Source of the DNA: Chryseobacterium sp. MFBS3-17
GTDB taxonomy: Bacteria > Bacteroidota > Bacteroidia > Flavobacteriales > Weeksellaceae
Assembly (NCBI RefSeq): GCF_020687745.1
Contig: NZ_JAJEWK010000009.1
Span: 124,001-188,000, forward strand
Length of the DNA stretch: 64,000 nt
Reading direction: 5' to 3'
In this document: one piece after another, positions 8,753 through 17,711 of the stretch
How positions within the stretch are numbered: position 1 is the first letter of the stretch
How the letters are laid out: every line of letters begins with the position of its first letter
The notes under the pieces: model-generated
The model's input: only the letters and a program-made list of their open reading frames with translations
The model's database searches: none
What the model was told of the DNA's origin: nothing
Program-made: the position numbers and the translations under genes

Positions 8753-9517
8753 ATGATCGATACCCATACCCATCTCTATTCCTCAGAATTCGACTCCGAT
8801 TTTCCGGAAGTGTACCAGCGGGCGCTGGACAAAGGGGTGAACCGCTTTTACCTGCCGGCCATAGACTCAGAAACCCATGAAAAAATGCTGGACCTGGAAG
8901 CAAAATATCCGGATGCGATTTTTGCGATGATGGGGCTGCATCCCTGTTCCGTGAAGCCGGAAACGTGGGAGCAGGAGCTGGAGATGGTTGAAAAATACCT
9001 GAACCAAAGAGATTTCCCGGCCATCGGTGAAATTGGAATAGATCTGTACTGGGACAAAACTACTCTGGATATTCAGATTAAGGCGTTTGAGCGGCAAATT
9101 GACTGGGCGATTGAGCATGATTTACCCATCGTCATCCATACGCGTGAGAGTTTTGATGAGGTCTTTGCCGTTTTAGAGCGAAAGAAACATCCGAAATTGC
9201 GGGGTGTTTTTCATTGTTTTTCCGGCACACTGGAGCAGGCACATCATGCCATCAGTCTCGGCTTTATGCTGGGAATTGGGGGGGTGGTGACCTTTAAAAA
9301 CGGAAAAATAGATCAGTTTCTGCATGAAATTCCGCTAGATCATATTGTACTGGAAACCGACTCACCCTACCTGGCACCGGTACCGTTCCGCGGCAAAAGA
9401 AACGAAAGTTCCTATGTTGCACTGGTAGCAGGCAAACTGGTAGATATTTATGGCGTGGACTATGCCGAAATAGACTGCAGAACCACGGAAAATGCACTGA
9501 GGATGTTCGGGAAGTAA
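8753..9517 (+). CDS. tatD: TatD family metal-dependent hydrolase (DNase)
   Basis: A 254-residue TIM-barrel enzyme of the amidohydrolase superfamily. It has the metal-binding IDTHTHL at the N-terminus, the GEIGIDLYWDK block (about 94-104), LPIVIHTRES, GVFHCFSG and LETDSPYLAPVP near residue 205. TatD proteins are Mg-dependent 3'-5' nucleases for single-stranded DNA and RNA. The start is 20 bp after hairpin repeat copy A. Confidence 0.94.
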   Translation: MIDTHTHLYSSEFDSDFPEVYQRALDKGVNRFYLPAIDSETHEKMLDLEAKYPDAIFAMMGLHPCSVKPETWEQELEMVEKYLNQRDFPAIGEIGIDLYWDKTTLDIQIKAFERQIDWAIEHDLPIVIHTRESFDEVFAVLERKKHPKLRGVFHCFSGTLEQAHHAISLGFMLGIGGVVTFKNGKIDQFLHEIPLDHIVLETDSPYLAPVPFRGKRNESSYVALVAGKLVDIYGVDYAEIDCRTTENALRMFGK

Positions 9518-9659
9518 AGCCCGATAAGTCCCCGGGTTCGGAGATTTGCCTGTTTTGACTTCATAAAAAAGAAACTGTCTCAATACTCAATTAATTGCTT
9601 GAGATTTTAATATTTGGGCACCATTCTCTGATAGGAGTCTGTGAGAAAATCATTATAAA

Positions 9660-9687
9660 AGCCGTTTCATTAAGTTATGAGACGGCT
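9660..9687. terminator. Bidirectional terminator between tatD and rhlE
   Basis: An 11-bp stem with one wobble (9660-9670 with 9677-9687), A-rich before and T-rich after, between two convergent genes. Confidence 0.65.
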
Positions 9688-9712
9688 TCTTTGGATGATA
9701 ATGCGGTGGAAA

Positions 9713-10963
9713 TTACTTCTTTCTGAAGAAATTTTTATTTTTCACCTTCTTGAAGCCAATGTTCTCTTTTGCCTGCGGGGTAGGTTTCGGGGTGAAAGAG
9801 CGGTTGTTGCTGTCCCGTTTCTGTACCACCAGATCGTCCGTGTGATACGGATGGTCTTTTTCCACCGGGATTTTCTTGCCAATGAGCTTTTCGGTATTTT
9901 TCAGGTTAATGAGATCCAGACCGTCCACAAACGAGATGGATTTTCCCTCTGCACCGGCTCTTCCGGTACGCCCGATGCGGTGCACGTAGGTTTCGGACAC
10001 ATCTGACAGCTCAAAATTCACCACATATTTCAGCTCGTCAATGTCAATGCCCCTTGCGGCAATATCGGTGGCGACCAATACTCTGGTTTTCCCGGACTTG
10101 AAGTTGCTCAGCGCATTTTGCCGCTGATTCTGTGATTTGTTTCCGTGAATGGCTTCTGCAGAAATTTTGCTTTTCTGTAGTTTGCGGGCAATTTTATCGG
10201 CTCCGTGTTTGGTCCGTGCAAAAACGAGTACCGATTCATGAATGTCATTTTGCAGGATATGGGTCAGCAAATCCAGTTTGTCATCCCGTTCCACAAAATA
10301 TACTTTCTGCTGAATGGTTTCGGCGGTAGAAGATACCGGCGCCACTTCTACCCGAACGGGTTTGGTGAGCATGGAATCTGCCAGATTTTCAATTTCAGCA
10401 GGAAATGTAGCCGAGAAAAACAGCGTTTGTCTTTTAGGAGGGAGTAATTTTACCACACGCTTCACATCGTGCACAAAACCCATATCCAGCATCCGGTCTG
10501 CCTCATCCAGCACAAAGATTTCCAGATTTTTGAGGGAAATAATTCCCTGGCCAATAAAATCCAGCAAGCGGCCGGGAGTGGCAATCAGAATGTCCACACC
10601 TTTTTTCAGAGCAGCTTCCTGAGCGCCTTGTTTTACTCCGCCAAAGATGACTAGGTTTTTCAGTTTCAGGTGTCTGCCATAAGCGTTGAAACTTTCTTCA
10701 ATCTGGATGGCGAGTTCGCGGGTGGGCGTCAGTACCAGTGCTTTGATGTGCGGGTTGCGCAGATTCTTTTCGGTAAGATTCTGGAGGATGGGAATGGCAA
10801 AAGCTGCCGTTTTTCCGGTTCCCGTCTGGGCGGTTCCCAGCAGGTCTCTGCCCTGCAGAATATTGGGAATAGATTGTTGCTGTATGGGTGTCGGGTTTTC
10901 GTAACCCTCTTCCTGCAAAGATTTCAGGATGGGCTCTATCAGTTTTAGTTCTGTAAATTTCAA
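9713..10963 (-). CDS. rhlE: RhlE-type DEAD-box RNA helicase, TTG start
   Basis: A 416-residue helicase with F-x-E-L-x-L-I-E-P at the N-terminus, AQTGTGKT (45-52), DEAD (153-156), SAT and HRIGRTGR motifs, and a basic C-terminal tail ending in FRKK. RhlE enzymes act on rRNA maturation and cold adaptation. The start must be TTG at 10963: the N-terminus KFTELKLIEP is the conserved family beginning, no ATG or GTG lies upstream, and an in-frame TAA occurs five codons before the TTG. A possible promoter lies about 165 bp upstream. Confidence 0.93.
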   Translation of the reverse strand: MKFTELKLIEPILKSLQEEGYENPTPIQQQSIPNILQGRDLLGTAQTGTGKTAAFAIPILQNLTEKNLRNPHIKALVLTPTRELAIQIEESFNAYGRHLKLKNLVIFGGVKQGAQEAALKKGVDILIATPGRLLDFIGQGIISLKNLEIFVLDEADRMLDMGFVHDVKRVVKLLPPKRQTLFFSATFPAEIENLADSMLTKPVRVEVAPVSSTAETIQQKVYFVERDDKLDLLTHILQNDIHESVLVFARTKHGADKIARKLQKSKISAEAIHGNKSQNQRQNALSNFKSGKTRVLVATDIAARGIDIDELKYVVNFELSDVSETYVHRIGRTGRAGAEGKSISFVDGLDLINLKNTEKLIGKKIPVEKDHPYHTDDLVVQKRDSNNRSFTPKPTPQAKENIGFKKVKNKNFFRKK

Positions 10964-11101
10964 AAGAAATGTTTTAAGTTAAATAAAAGATTAATCGTCA
11001 TTCTTTTATAGATGTAACGCAGAAAAATGAGAAGAAACACAAGTGGCGGTTTCCTGCCGGAGGGGGCAGATTCATTTCAGAATGACAACGTTCATAGAAA
11101 A

Positions 11102-11119
11102 TCCTTCTGCACAGAAGGA
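11102..11119 (-). promoter_or_regulatory. Leader hairpin in the rhlE 5' region
   Basis: A perfect 8-bp stem (TCCTTCTG with CAGAAGGA, 2-nt loop) followed on the minus strand by TTTT, just downstream of the putative rhlE promoter. It looks like a small terminator or attenuator. Confidence 0.4.
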
Positions 11120-11128
11120 GTCATGCGG

Positions 11129-11136
11129 CAAAGATA
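11129..11136 (-). promoter_or_regulatory. Possible rhlE promoter -7 box
   Basis: TATCTTTG on the minus strand matches the consensus exactly; no good -33 TTG is seen. If used, the rhlE mRNA has a leader of about 160 nt. Confidence 0.4.
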
Positions 11137-11200
11137 GGTCAAAAAAATAAGACTCAGCCCATTTATACTGAAAAGTACACGATGTGCATTACGACGGATA

Positions 11201-11689
11201 CTAACCGTCAGTTTTGGTCCACTGCCGGGTTTTGCGCAGGTTTTCAATATGCCGGTAAATAGCGGCAAGTTCTTCGGTACCGTGCTTGCCGTAGTCTTCA
11301 ATTTCTTTTTGGGTGCCATCTTTGTAAAAAAGGCGGAGCGTGGCGGTGGGCAAATCGGTGATTTGCCGGTTTCCATAACGGGATTGTAAGGTATGCGGAT
11401 TTGCAGCTTCCAGCAGCGTGAGGAGTTGCTGATAGTCCTCCGGACTGAGGGTAGCCGTAAAAGTTCCCTCACGTTCATTACTAAGGTCATCTTTGGATCT
11501 GCCTTCCGAAAAAGTAAAATGTTCTGCCTCAATAACGGCCGAGCGGTCGGGGAGAATGGTTATTTTAAATATCGGACAAAACCCGAAACAGGCACCTGCC
11601 TCGTATTCTATTTTGCTGTAAGTAACGGAATTTTGCATGGCACAGGAATTTAAAATGAACAAAGCGAAGATACTGAAAAGAAATTTCAT
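11201..11689 (-). CDS. Small lipoprotein, DUF6438-like
   Basis: A 162-residue protein with a type II signal peptide: hydrophobic FLFSIFALFIL and then the lipobox LNSC, giving a lipidated Cys at about residue 17. The mature part begins with SKIEYEAGACFGFCPIFKITI, a Cys-pair pattern (ACFGFCP) seen in the DUF6438 family, for which no function is known. The frame is open further upstream, but the ATG at 11689 places the signal peptide correctly. Confidence 0.75.
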   Translation of the reverse strand: MKFLFSIFALFILNSCAMQNSVTYSKIEYEAGACFGFCPIFKITILPDRSAVIEAEHFTFSEGRSKDDLSNEREGTFTATLSPEDYQQLLTLLEAANPHTLQSRYGNRQITDLPTATLRLFYKDGTQKEIEDYGKHGTEELAAIYRHIENLRKTRQWTKTDG

Positions 11690-11921
11690 TTTTTTAAAGG
11701 GATTCTTCCAAGAATTATTCCGAAGAGATTGTAGTGCTGGCAGGCAGTTTAAGTCCTGCCGAAAATTGGATAGCATTAGGTTACTTCCTCCAACAAATGG
11801 TCGGCACCTTATTTGTGGGGGAATAAATTTTCCTGAAATGAACGGTGATTCAGAATTGGTGAGGAATAGCCGCCCCGGCTTTTAATGACCAGACCGCAAC
11901 CGGGGCTAAAGCAAAAAAACA

Positions 11922-12905
11922 CTACCCGTGCAGTTTCTTCCAGATGGCGTCCTTAAGCTCTGTGAGGCCTTCCTGCGTGACACCGGAGAAGAACAGGGGC
12001 TGCCGGTTCTCAGGGAATTCTGCAGAGATTTCACGCTTCAGTTCGTCATCCAGTAAATCTGCTTTGGATACCGATACAATGAAATCCTTGTCCAGCAATT
12101 CGGGGTTGTATTCCTGCAGTTCGTTTTCCAGAATTTTAAACTCCTGAAAGTGATCTTCAGAATCTGCCGGAATCAGAAACAGCAAAATAGAATTTCGTTC
12201 TATATGCCTCAGGAAGCGGTGTCCCAGACCTTTGCCCTCGGCCGCACCTTCTATAATTCCGGGAATATCAGCCATTACAAAGGATTTGTAATTCCGGTAA
12301 TCTACAATGCCCAGATTGGGGGTCAGTGTGGTAAAGGCATAATCGGCAATCTTGGGTTTGGCTGCAGAGACCGCAGCAAGCAAGGTAGATTTTCCGGCAT
12401 TGGGGAAACCTACCAGTCCTACATCGGCCAGCAGCTTCAGTTCAAAAACCACGTAACCTTCCTCACCCGGAAGCCCGGGCTGCGCATATCGGGGCGTCTG
12501 GTTGGTAGATGATTTGAAATGTTCATTTCCCAGACCGCCTTTGCCGCCCTGCATCAGGATGATTTCCTGACCGTCCTCCATAATCTCACCAATGATCTCG
12601 CCTTCTTCATTTTTAGCAATGGTCCCGATGGGTACGTCTATATACACATCAGCGCCATAGCCTCCGGTCAGTTGGTTTTTGCCACCATTTTCGCCCCGCT
12701 CTGCCTTTACGTGGCGGGTATAGCGCAGCGGGAGCAGGGTCCACTCATGTGCGTTGCCCCGCATGATTACGTGACCGCCACGGCCGCCGTCGCCACCATC
12801 GGGTCCGCCCTTGGGAATATATTTTTCACGGCGAAGATGGGCAGATCCTGCACCTCCGTGGCCGCTTTTACAATGTATTTTTACGTAATCTACGAAGTTT
12901 GACAT
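11922..12905 (-). CDS. obg: Obg/CgtA GTPase
   Basis: A ribosome-associated GTPase needed for 50S subunit assembly. The 327-residue protein has the glycine-rich Obg domain at the N-terminus ([11 protein letters not shown] at about 34-44), the G1 motif GFPNAGKS (166-173), the DIPG switch (212-215) and NxxD-type SKAD near residue 280. It lacks the C-terminal OCT extension of some homologues. It is the last gene of hpt-adk-obg, 61 bp after adk. Confidence 0.97.
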   Translation of the reverse strand: MSNFVDYVKIHCKSGHGGAGSAHLRREKYIPKGGPDGGDGGRGGHVIMRGNAHEWTLLPLRYTRHVKAERGENGGKNQLTGGYGADVYIDVPIGTIAKNEEGEIIGEIMEDGQEIILMQGGKGGLGNEHFKSSTNQTPRYAQPGLPGEEGYVVFELKLLADVGLVGFPNAGKSTLLAAVSAAKPKIADYAFTTLTPNLGIVDYRNYKSFVMADIPGIIEGAAEGKGLGHRFLRHIERNSILLFLIPADSEDHFQEFKILENELQEYNPELLDKDFIVSVSKADLLDDELKREISAEFPENRQPLFFSGVTQEGLTELKDAIWKKLHG

Positions 12906-12966
12906 AATGATTTATTCGGGTTCTCTGATCCTTTTCGGACTCCTGCGGAGTTCCGGGGTCAAAAAT

Positions 12967-13548
12967 TTATTTCTGCACTTTTTCTACTTCCGCAAAAAGT
13001 TTCTGTGCAATTTCTTCTATTTCACCTACACCGTTTACTTCTGCATATTTGCCCTGTTGTTTGTACAGTTCGGCTACCTCTGCTGTTTTGGTATAGTATT
13101 CGGTAATTCTGTTGCGGATGATTTCCTCATTGGAATCATCTGTGCGGCCGCTGGTTTCACCGCGTTTCAGCAGTCTTTCTACCAGTACTTCATCATCTAC
13201 CACCAGAGAAAGGCATACTGATATGTCGTCATTCAGAATTTCCTTTACTATTTTTTCCAGTGATTGGGTTTGGATAGCCGTTCTGGGATAGCCGTCAAAA
13301 ATAAAGCCACGGGTGTCCGTTGGTTTTTTTACTTCATCAATCAGCATATCTGTAGTTACCTGATCCGGCACCAGTTCGCCTTTGTCTATATAGGATTTGG
13401 CCAGTTTGCCCAGTTCCGTCTCATTTTTCATGTTGTAACGGAACAAATCGCCGGTGGAGATTTGTTTCAGATTAAACTTTTCAATCAGGTGTTGTGCCTG
13501 TGTGCCTTTTCCGCTTCCCGGAGGGCCAAAGAGAACGATATTGATCAT
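12967..13548 (-). CDS. adk: Adenylate kinase
   Basis: Adk interconverts ATP, ADP and AMP. The 193-residue protein has the P-loop FGPPGSGKGTQ at residues 7-17, the DGYPRT motif and the LID region GRTDDSNEEIIRNR. The LID is short and has no four-Cys zinc motif. The open frame extends 54 codons upstream, but the ATG at 13548 gives the canonical N-terminus MINIVLFGPPG. Its neighbours hpt (upstream) and obg (downstream) form a purine and GTPase operon. Confidence 0.96.
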   Translation of the reverse strand: MINIVLFGPPGSGKGTQAQHLIEKFNLKQISTGDLFRYNMKNETELGKLAKSYIDKGELVPDQVTTDMLIDEVKKPTDTRGFIFDGYPRTAIQTQSLEKIVKEILNDDISVCLSLVVDDEVLVERLLKRGETSGRTDDSNEEIIRNRITEYYTKTAEVAELYKQQGKYAEVNGVGEIEEIAQKLFAEVEKVQK

Positions 13549-13621
13549 GATGTGATAACTTACAGCTTCCGGCAACTGCCTTGGGCTATTATTGATAAAA
13601 ATTTTTTGTTTTGCTAAGGTA

Positions 13622-14176
13622 TTAAGAATTAATCCGGCCTTCTTCCAGCTGATACAAATCTTTGAGATTGCGGCCCAGTTCATCATAGTCCAGACCGTAA
13701 CCCAGTACAAATTTGTTCGGGATCTCTTTCCCGATATAATCCAGTTTGAAATCTTTTTTATACACTTCCGGTTTCAGCAGAAAAGAAGCCAGCTTCACCG
13801 ATTTGGGACGCTGGGTTTCCTGGAAATATCGGAACAGACTCTCTACCGTGTTTCCCGTATCCACAATATCTTCTACCAGAATGATGTGGCGGTCCTTGAT
13901 GTCCTTGGTGAGCTCCATTTTCTGGTACACAATTCCCGTGGTCTGCGTGCCTACATAAGAACTCATCTGGATAAAGGCAATTTCACATTCACCGGGATAA
14001 TGCTTCAGCAAATCAGAAAAAAACATAATGACACCGTTCAGTACCCCTATGAATACGGGTACTTCGTCTTTATAATCTTCGTAAATTCTCAGGGCGGTGT
14101 CTTTTACGATTTCCTGAATTTCGGCATCTTTCAGATAGGGAACGAAAGATTTGTCATGAACTTGTATGGATTCCAT
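13622..14176 (-). CDS. hpt: Hypoxanthine phosphoribosyltransferase
   Basis: A purine salvage enzyme that makes IMP or GMP from hypoxanthine or guanine and PRPP. The 184-residue protein has the PRPP-binding loop VEDIVDTGNT at about 101-110, the flexible loop MSSYVGTQTTG (71-81) and the late DYIGKEIPNKFVLGYGLDYDE block. It is the first gene of hpt-adk-obg, divergent from purA; the pairing of salvage and de novo purine genes back to back is notable. Confidence 0.95.
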   Translation of the reverse strand: MESIQVHDKSFVPYLKDAEIQEIVKDTALRIYEDYKDEVPVFIGVLNGVIMFFSDLLKHYPGECEIAFIQMSSYVGTQTTGIVYQKMELTKDIKDRHIILVEDIVDTGNTVESLFRYFQETQRPKSVKLASFLLKPEVYKKDFKLDYIGKEIPNKFVLGYGLDYDELGRNLKDLYQLEEGRINS

Positions 14177-14193
14177 AGATGATTAACAAAGCG

Positions 14194-14201
14194 CAAATTT
14201 A
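14194..14201 (-). promoter_or_regulatory. Promoter -7 box for hpt
   Basis: TAAATTTG on the minus strand, an exact consensus match, 17 bp before the hpt ATG. Confidence 0.6.
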
Positions 14202-14292
14202 CGGTTTTTTAGACAATTGCGTTTTATTTTTCCGGAACCATGGAAAATAACCTTTGCGGGACTGTGCCTCTCAAATTATTTTGGTTAAAACT

Positions 14293-14323
14293 TTGCCCAA
14301 AACTTTTAATAAATCTATTTTTG
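14293..14323 (+). promoter_or_regulatory. Promoter for purA
   Basis: TTG at 14293-14295, 20-bp spacer, TATTTTTG at 14316-14323; the ATG is 25 bp downstream. Confidence 0.65.
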
Positions 14324-14348
14324 TAGCAATCTAAATAAAAGTAAAAAT

Positions 14349-15635
14349 ATGTCAACTTATGTGGTGGTTGGTCTTCAGTATGGTGATGAAGGCAAAGGTA
14401 AAATTACAGACGTCCTCTCGGCAAAATCTGATTATGTAGTCCGCTTTCAGGGCGGTGATAATGCCGGACACACGGTCTATGTGGGCGATGAAAAATTTGT
14501 GCTTCACCTGCTGCCTTCCGGGGTGCTTCAGTGCCGCGGAAAATGCGTGATTGCCAATGGGGTAGTGGTGAATCCCAAGGCTTTTCTGAAAGAAATTGGT
14601 CAGATAGAAAGCAAAGGCATGAAAACAGATCATGTATTCATCAGCCGCAGAGCGCATGTCATCATGCCGTACCATATTCTGCTGGATACCTACCGTGAGG
14701 AAGAAGCCGGGGGTACGCATATCGGAACTACCAAAAAAGGCATCGGACCGTGCTACGAAGATAAAATTGCCCGGGTGGGAATCCGGATGGTAGATCTGCT
14801 GAATCCGGAAGTGCTGGCAGAGAAAATCCGAAAAAATCTTAAAATTAAAAATTCCCTTTTCGAAAAGTATTTTGAAAAACCTGCACTGGAATTTGACGAA
14901 ATATATAATGAATTCCTGGAACTGGGGCAGCTGCTCAAAGACAGAATTGTGGATACCGAAGCAGAACTGAACCAGGCTATTCACGATGGCAAAAATATCC
15001 TGTTCGAAGGGGCTCAGGCCGCAATGCTGGATATTGATTTCGGGACGTATCCTTATGTGACTTCCTCTTCGCCTACCACAGGCGGAGTATGTGCCGGTGC
15101 CGGGGTGCCACCTACCAGTCTGGAAAATCTGATCGGGGTGGCCAAAGCCTACACCACGAGAGTGGGCGAAGGGCCGTTTCCTACAGAACTGAATGATGAA
15201 CTGGGTGAAAAGATAAGACAAGTGGGCTTTGAATTCGGAGCGACTACCGGCAGACCCAGAAGAACCGGCTGGCTGGATCTGGTGTCACTCAAACACGCCA
15301 CCATGATTAATGGAATCAATAATCTGGTGATTACCAAACTGGACGTGCTGTCCGGAATCCCGACCCTGAAAATTGCTACAAAATACAAAACAGAGGACGG
15401 TAAAATCATTGATTATTTTACTTCCTCCACCACAAAATTGTATGATTATGAACCTCTGTATGAAGAACTTCCTGGATGGGAAGAAGACATTACCAAAGCG
15501 AGATCTTATGACGAGCTTCCGGCCAATGCCAAAAAATACATCGAGTTCATTGAGCAATATCTCGGAATCAATGTGTATCTGGTATCTGTAGGCCCGGAGC
15601 GGAGCCAGAATATCATCCGTAAGGAATTATTCTAA
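14349..15635 (+). CDS. purA: Adenylosuccinate synthetase
   Basis: PurA joins IMP and aspartate with GTP to make adenylosuccinate, the first step from IMP to AMP. The 428-residue protein is of family length, with the P-loop-like GDEGKGK at 12-18, the QGGDNAGHTV block, the IGTTKKGIGPCYEDK signature and TTTGRPRRTGWLD. It is a single-gene unit between its own promoter and terminator, divergent from hpt. Confidence 0.98.
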   Translation: MSTYVVVGLQYGDEGKGKITDVLSAKSDYVVRFQGGDNAGHTVYVGDEKFVLHLLPSGVLQCRGKCVIANGVVVNPKAFLKEIGQIESKGMKTDHVFISRRAHVIMPYHILLDTYREEEAGGTHIGTTKKGIGPCYEDKIARVGIRMVDLLNPEVLAEKIRKNLKIKNSLFEKYFEKPALEFDEIYNEFLELGQLLKDRIVDTEAELNQAIHDGKNILFEGAQAAMLDIDFGTYPYVTSSSPTTGGVCAGAGVPPTSLENLIGVAKAYTTRVGEGPFPTELNDELGEKIRQVGFEFGATTGRPRRTGWLDLVSLKHATMINGINNLVITKLDVLSGIPTLKIATKYKTEDGKIIDYFTSSTTKLYDYEPLYEELPGWEEDITKARSYDELPANAKKYIEFIEQYLGINVYLVSVGPERSQNIIRKELF

Positions 15636-15659
15636 ACAACAGTATTTCAAAATAACGAG

Positions 15660-15685
15660 GCCGGTTCTGCAGAGCCGGCTTTTTT
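15660..15685 (+). terminator. Terminator after purA
   Basis: GCCGG with CCGGC at 15660-15679, an inner TCT/AGA extension, then six T. Confidence 0.85.
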
Positions 15686-15869
15686 GGATCCGGATTTCTG
15701 AGTGTAAGTTTGGTTGATTATTTTATTTTAATCATATTTTAAAATGTAGTGCATAATATTTAAAAAATCGGCACAGATATTGTTTATCTGATGTTAATCT
15801 TGAATAATGTTTATAAATGCTTCAAGATTTGTTTTTTAATAGTGGTTGAACTTAATACAATTTGTAGCA

Positions 15870-16703
15870 ATGTTGAAATTCTTTCAAAAATCACGTCAGG
15901 ATCTGCGCTTCGAAGAAATTTTGTTTGAAGGACGCAATAAAAATTATGGTGCCTATGCCCTCAGAACTCAGGAAGGTGATTTCCTGGCCAAATCTTTACT
16001 GATAGGTGTTTCCCTCTTTGCAGCACTGGTCGTAGTACCACTGGTTGTAAACAGTTTCAAAACTCCGGAAGTGCCGTTTGTTCCCGAAGGACTGAAACCG
16101 GAATGGGTGCTTCCGCCGGAGCGCGAAAATCCGGCGGAGCCTGAGATAAAAGTGACCGTGGCGCCCACACAAAAACCGGTCGCTACTTATAAAGATGTGG
16201 TTCCCGAACCTAGCCGTACCGCCGTGGATAAACCTGCCGTGGTGGTAGATAAATCCAAAGCAGTTGCCGGAACGCAGGATGCACCCGGTGAAGCGCCGGT
16301 AGCTCCGTATGTGCCACCGGTAGTTAATCCGGGCCCTGTAACCACCGGTCCGCCCGCAGTTACGCCCACTGTGCCACAGACCGATCCGAACGCTGTGGTA
16401 GCAGAAGTGGATGTAGAAGCAGGATTTGTAGGAGGTATAGAATCTTTCCGGAAAAAGGTAGGTCAGAATTTCAATGGGGACCGCTTTGAAGGTTCCGGCG
16501 AACGAATTTCTGCTACCGTAACATTTATTGTTGAAAAAGACGGTACCATTTCTCAAATAAAGGCTGCGGGTTCCGATGCGCAGTTCAACAAAGAAGCAGA
16601 ACGGACGGTAAAATCCGTAAAAGGAAAATGGAAACCAGCCATCCTGAACGGCGAGCCGGTCCGGTCTTATTTCAGAATTCCGATTGCCATGCAGTTCAAC
16701 TGA
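15870..16703 (+). CDS. TonB-family energy transducer
   Basis: A 277-residue inner-membrane-anchored protein. The N-terminus has the cytoplasmic motif FEEILFEGRNKNYGAYALR that is typical of Bacteroidota TonB proteins, one membrane helix (LIGVSLFAALVVVPLVV, about 43-60), a long Pro/Val-rich periplasmic linker (about 65-190) and a C-terminal TonB domain (VTFIVEKDGTISQIK, then WKPAILNGEPVRSYFRIPI). It transfers the proton-motive force to outer-membrane receptors. The frame begins upstream with a TTG at 15846, but the ATG at 15870 fits the family. No ExbB/ExbD gene is adjacent. Confidence 0.92.
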   Translation: MLKFFQKSRQDLRFEEILFEGRNKNYGAYALRTQEGDFLAKSLLIGVSLFAALVVVPLVVNSFKTPEVPFVPEGLKPEWVLPPERENPAEPEIKVTVAPTQKPVATYKDVVPEPSRTAVDKPAVVVDKSKAVAGTQDAPGEAPVAPYVPPVVNPGPVTTGPPAVTPTVPQTDPNAVVAEVDVEAGFVGGIESFRKKVGQNFNGDRFEGSGERISATVTFIVEKDGTISQIKAAGSDAQFNKEAERTVKSVKGKWKPAILNGEPVRSYFRIPIAMQFN

Positions 16704-16723
16704 AAAAAGTCTCTTTCATAATT

Positions 16724-16764
16724 AAATTATCCACATTATTTTATTTTTGTGGATAATTTTTTTA
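16724..16764 (+). terminator. Terminator after the TonB gene
   Basis: Perfect 12-bp stem (16724-16735 with 16748-16759), T/A-rich 12-nt loop, T-run. Confidence 0.85.
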
Positions 16765-16837
16765 ATGCTATGGTGCTTGTATTCAATAAATTACGAATGC
16801 GGTCCTGAATCGGTGTGGAGCAACAATAAAAAAAATG

Positions 16838-16845
16838 TACTTTTG
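16838..16845 (+). promoter_or_regulatory. Promoter -7 box for the parA operon
   Basis: TACTTTTG, an exact consensus match, 17 bp before the parA ATG. It probably drives parA-parB-DUF5683-dapB. Confidence 0.65.
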
Positions 16846-16862
16846 TGGTTTAAAGAAAAATA

Positions 16863-17636
16863 ATGGCAAAAATAATAGGAGTAGCGAACCAGAAAGGGGG
16901 AGTAGGGAAAACCACTACGGCAGTAAATCTGGCCGCAGCACTGGGTGTTTTAGAGAAGAAGATACTTCTTATTGATGCAGATCCGCAGGCCAATGCCACT
17001 TCCGGACTGGGTGTGGAAGAAGTGAAATACTCTACCTATAACCTGCTGGAGCACAGTATAAAATCCAGAGACTGCGTGCAGAAAACGGCATCGCCCAATC
17101 TTGATATCATTCCGTCACACATCGATCTGGTAGCTGCAGAAATAGAACTGGTAGACCGTGATAACCGGGAGTATATGCTGAAAGAGGCACTGCAGGAACT
17201 CAAAGAGGATTATGATTTCATCATCATAGACTGCGCACCCAGCCTGGGACTCATTACCATCAATGCCCTCACGGCCTCAGATTCGGTCATTATCCCGATT
17301 CAGTGTGAGTATTTCGCACTGGAAGGTCTGGGAAAACTCCTCAATACCATTAAAAATGTTCAGAATATTCACAATAAAAATCTGGATATTGAGGGACTGC
17401 TGCTCACCATGTACGATTCCCGACTGAGATTGTCTAATCAGGTGGTGGAAGAAGTGAACAGCCATTTCCCGGAAATGGTTTTTGAAACCATTATCAGCCG
17501 GAATGTAAGGTTAAGTGAAGCGCCGAGTTTCGGAGAAAGCATTCTGAATTACGATGCGGAAAGTAAAGGTGCCATTCAGTATCTGCAACTGGCAGAAGAA
17601 GTGCTGCTGAAGAACGAACATTTAGTAAAGAATTAA
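16863..17636 (+). CDS. parA: ParA/Soj chromosome partitioning ATPase
   Basis: A 257-residue Walker-type ATPase with the deviant Walker A KGGVGKTT at 11-18, LLIDADPQANAT and the DYDFIIIDCAPSLG Walker B region. With ParB it moves the chromosome origin region to the cell poles or quarter positions. parB follows 75 bp downstream. The presence of parAB suggests a chromosomal replication-origin-linked region, but no parS site (TGTTTCACGTGAAACA type) was found by eye. Confidence 0.95.
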   Translation: MAKIIGVANQKGGVGKTTTAVNLAAALGVLEKKILLIDADPQANATSGLGVEEVKYSTYNLLEHSIKSRDCVQKTASPNLDIIPSHIDLVAAEIELVDRDNREYMLKEALQELKEDYDFIIIDCAPSLGLITINALTASDSVIIPIQCEYFALEGLGKLLNTIKNVQNIHNKNLDIEGLLLTMYDSRLRLSNQVVEEVNSHFPEMVFETIISRNVRLSEAPSFGESILNYDAESKGAIQYLQLAEEVLLKNEHLVKN

Positions 17637-17711
17637 AAAAAAGAGTGCGGTTTTCGGGATTGCATCCATCATGGAAATGAGGCATGCAGAAAGAAAATTG
17701 CCATTGTCAAT

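Noticed and set aside
15996-16556. Minus-strand frame opposite the TonB gene
   Set aside because: Antisense of the Pro/Val-rich linker; low-complexity and no start signal.
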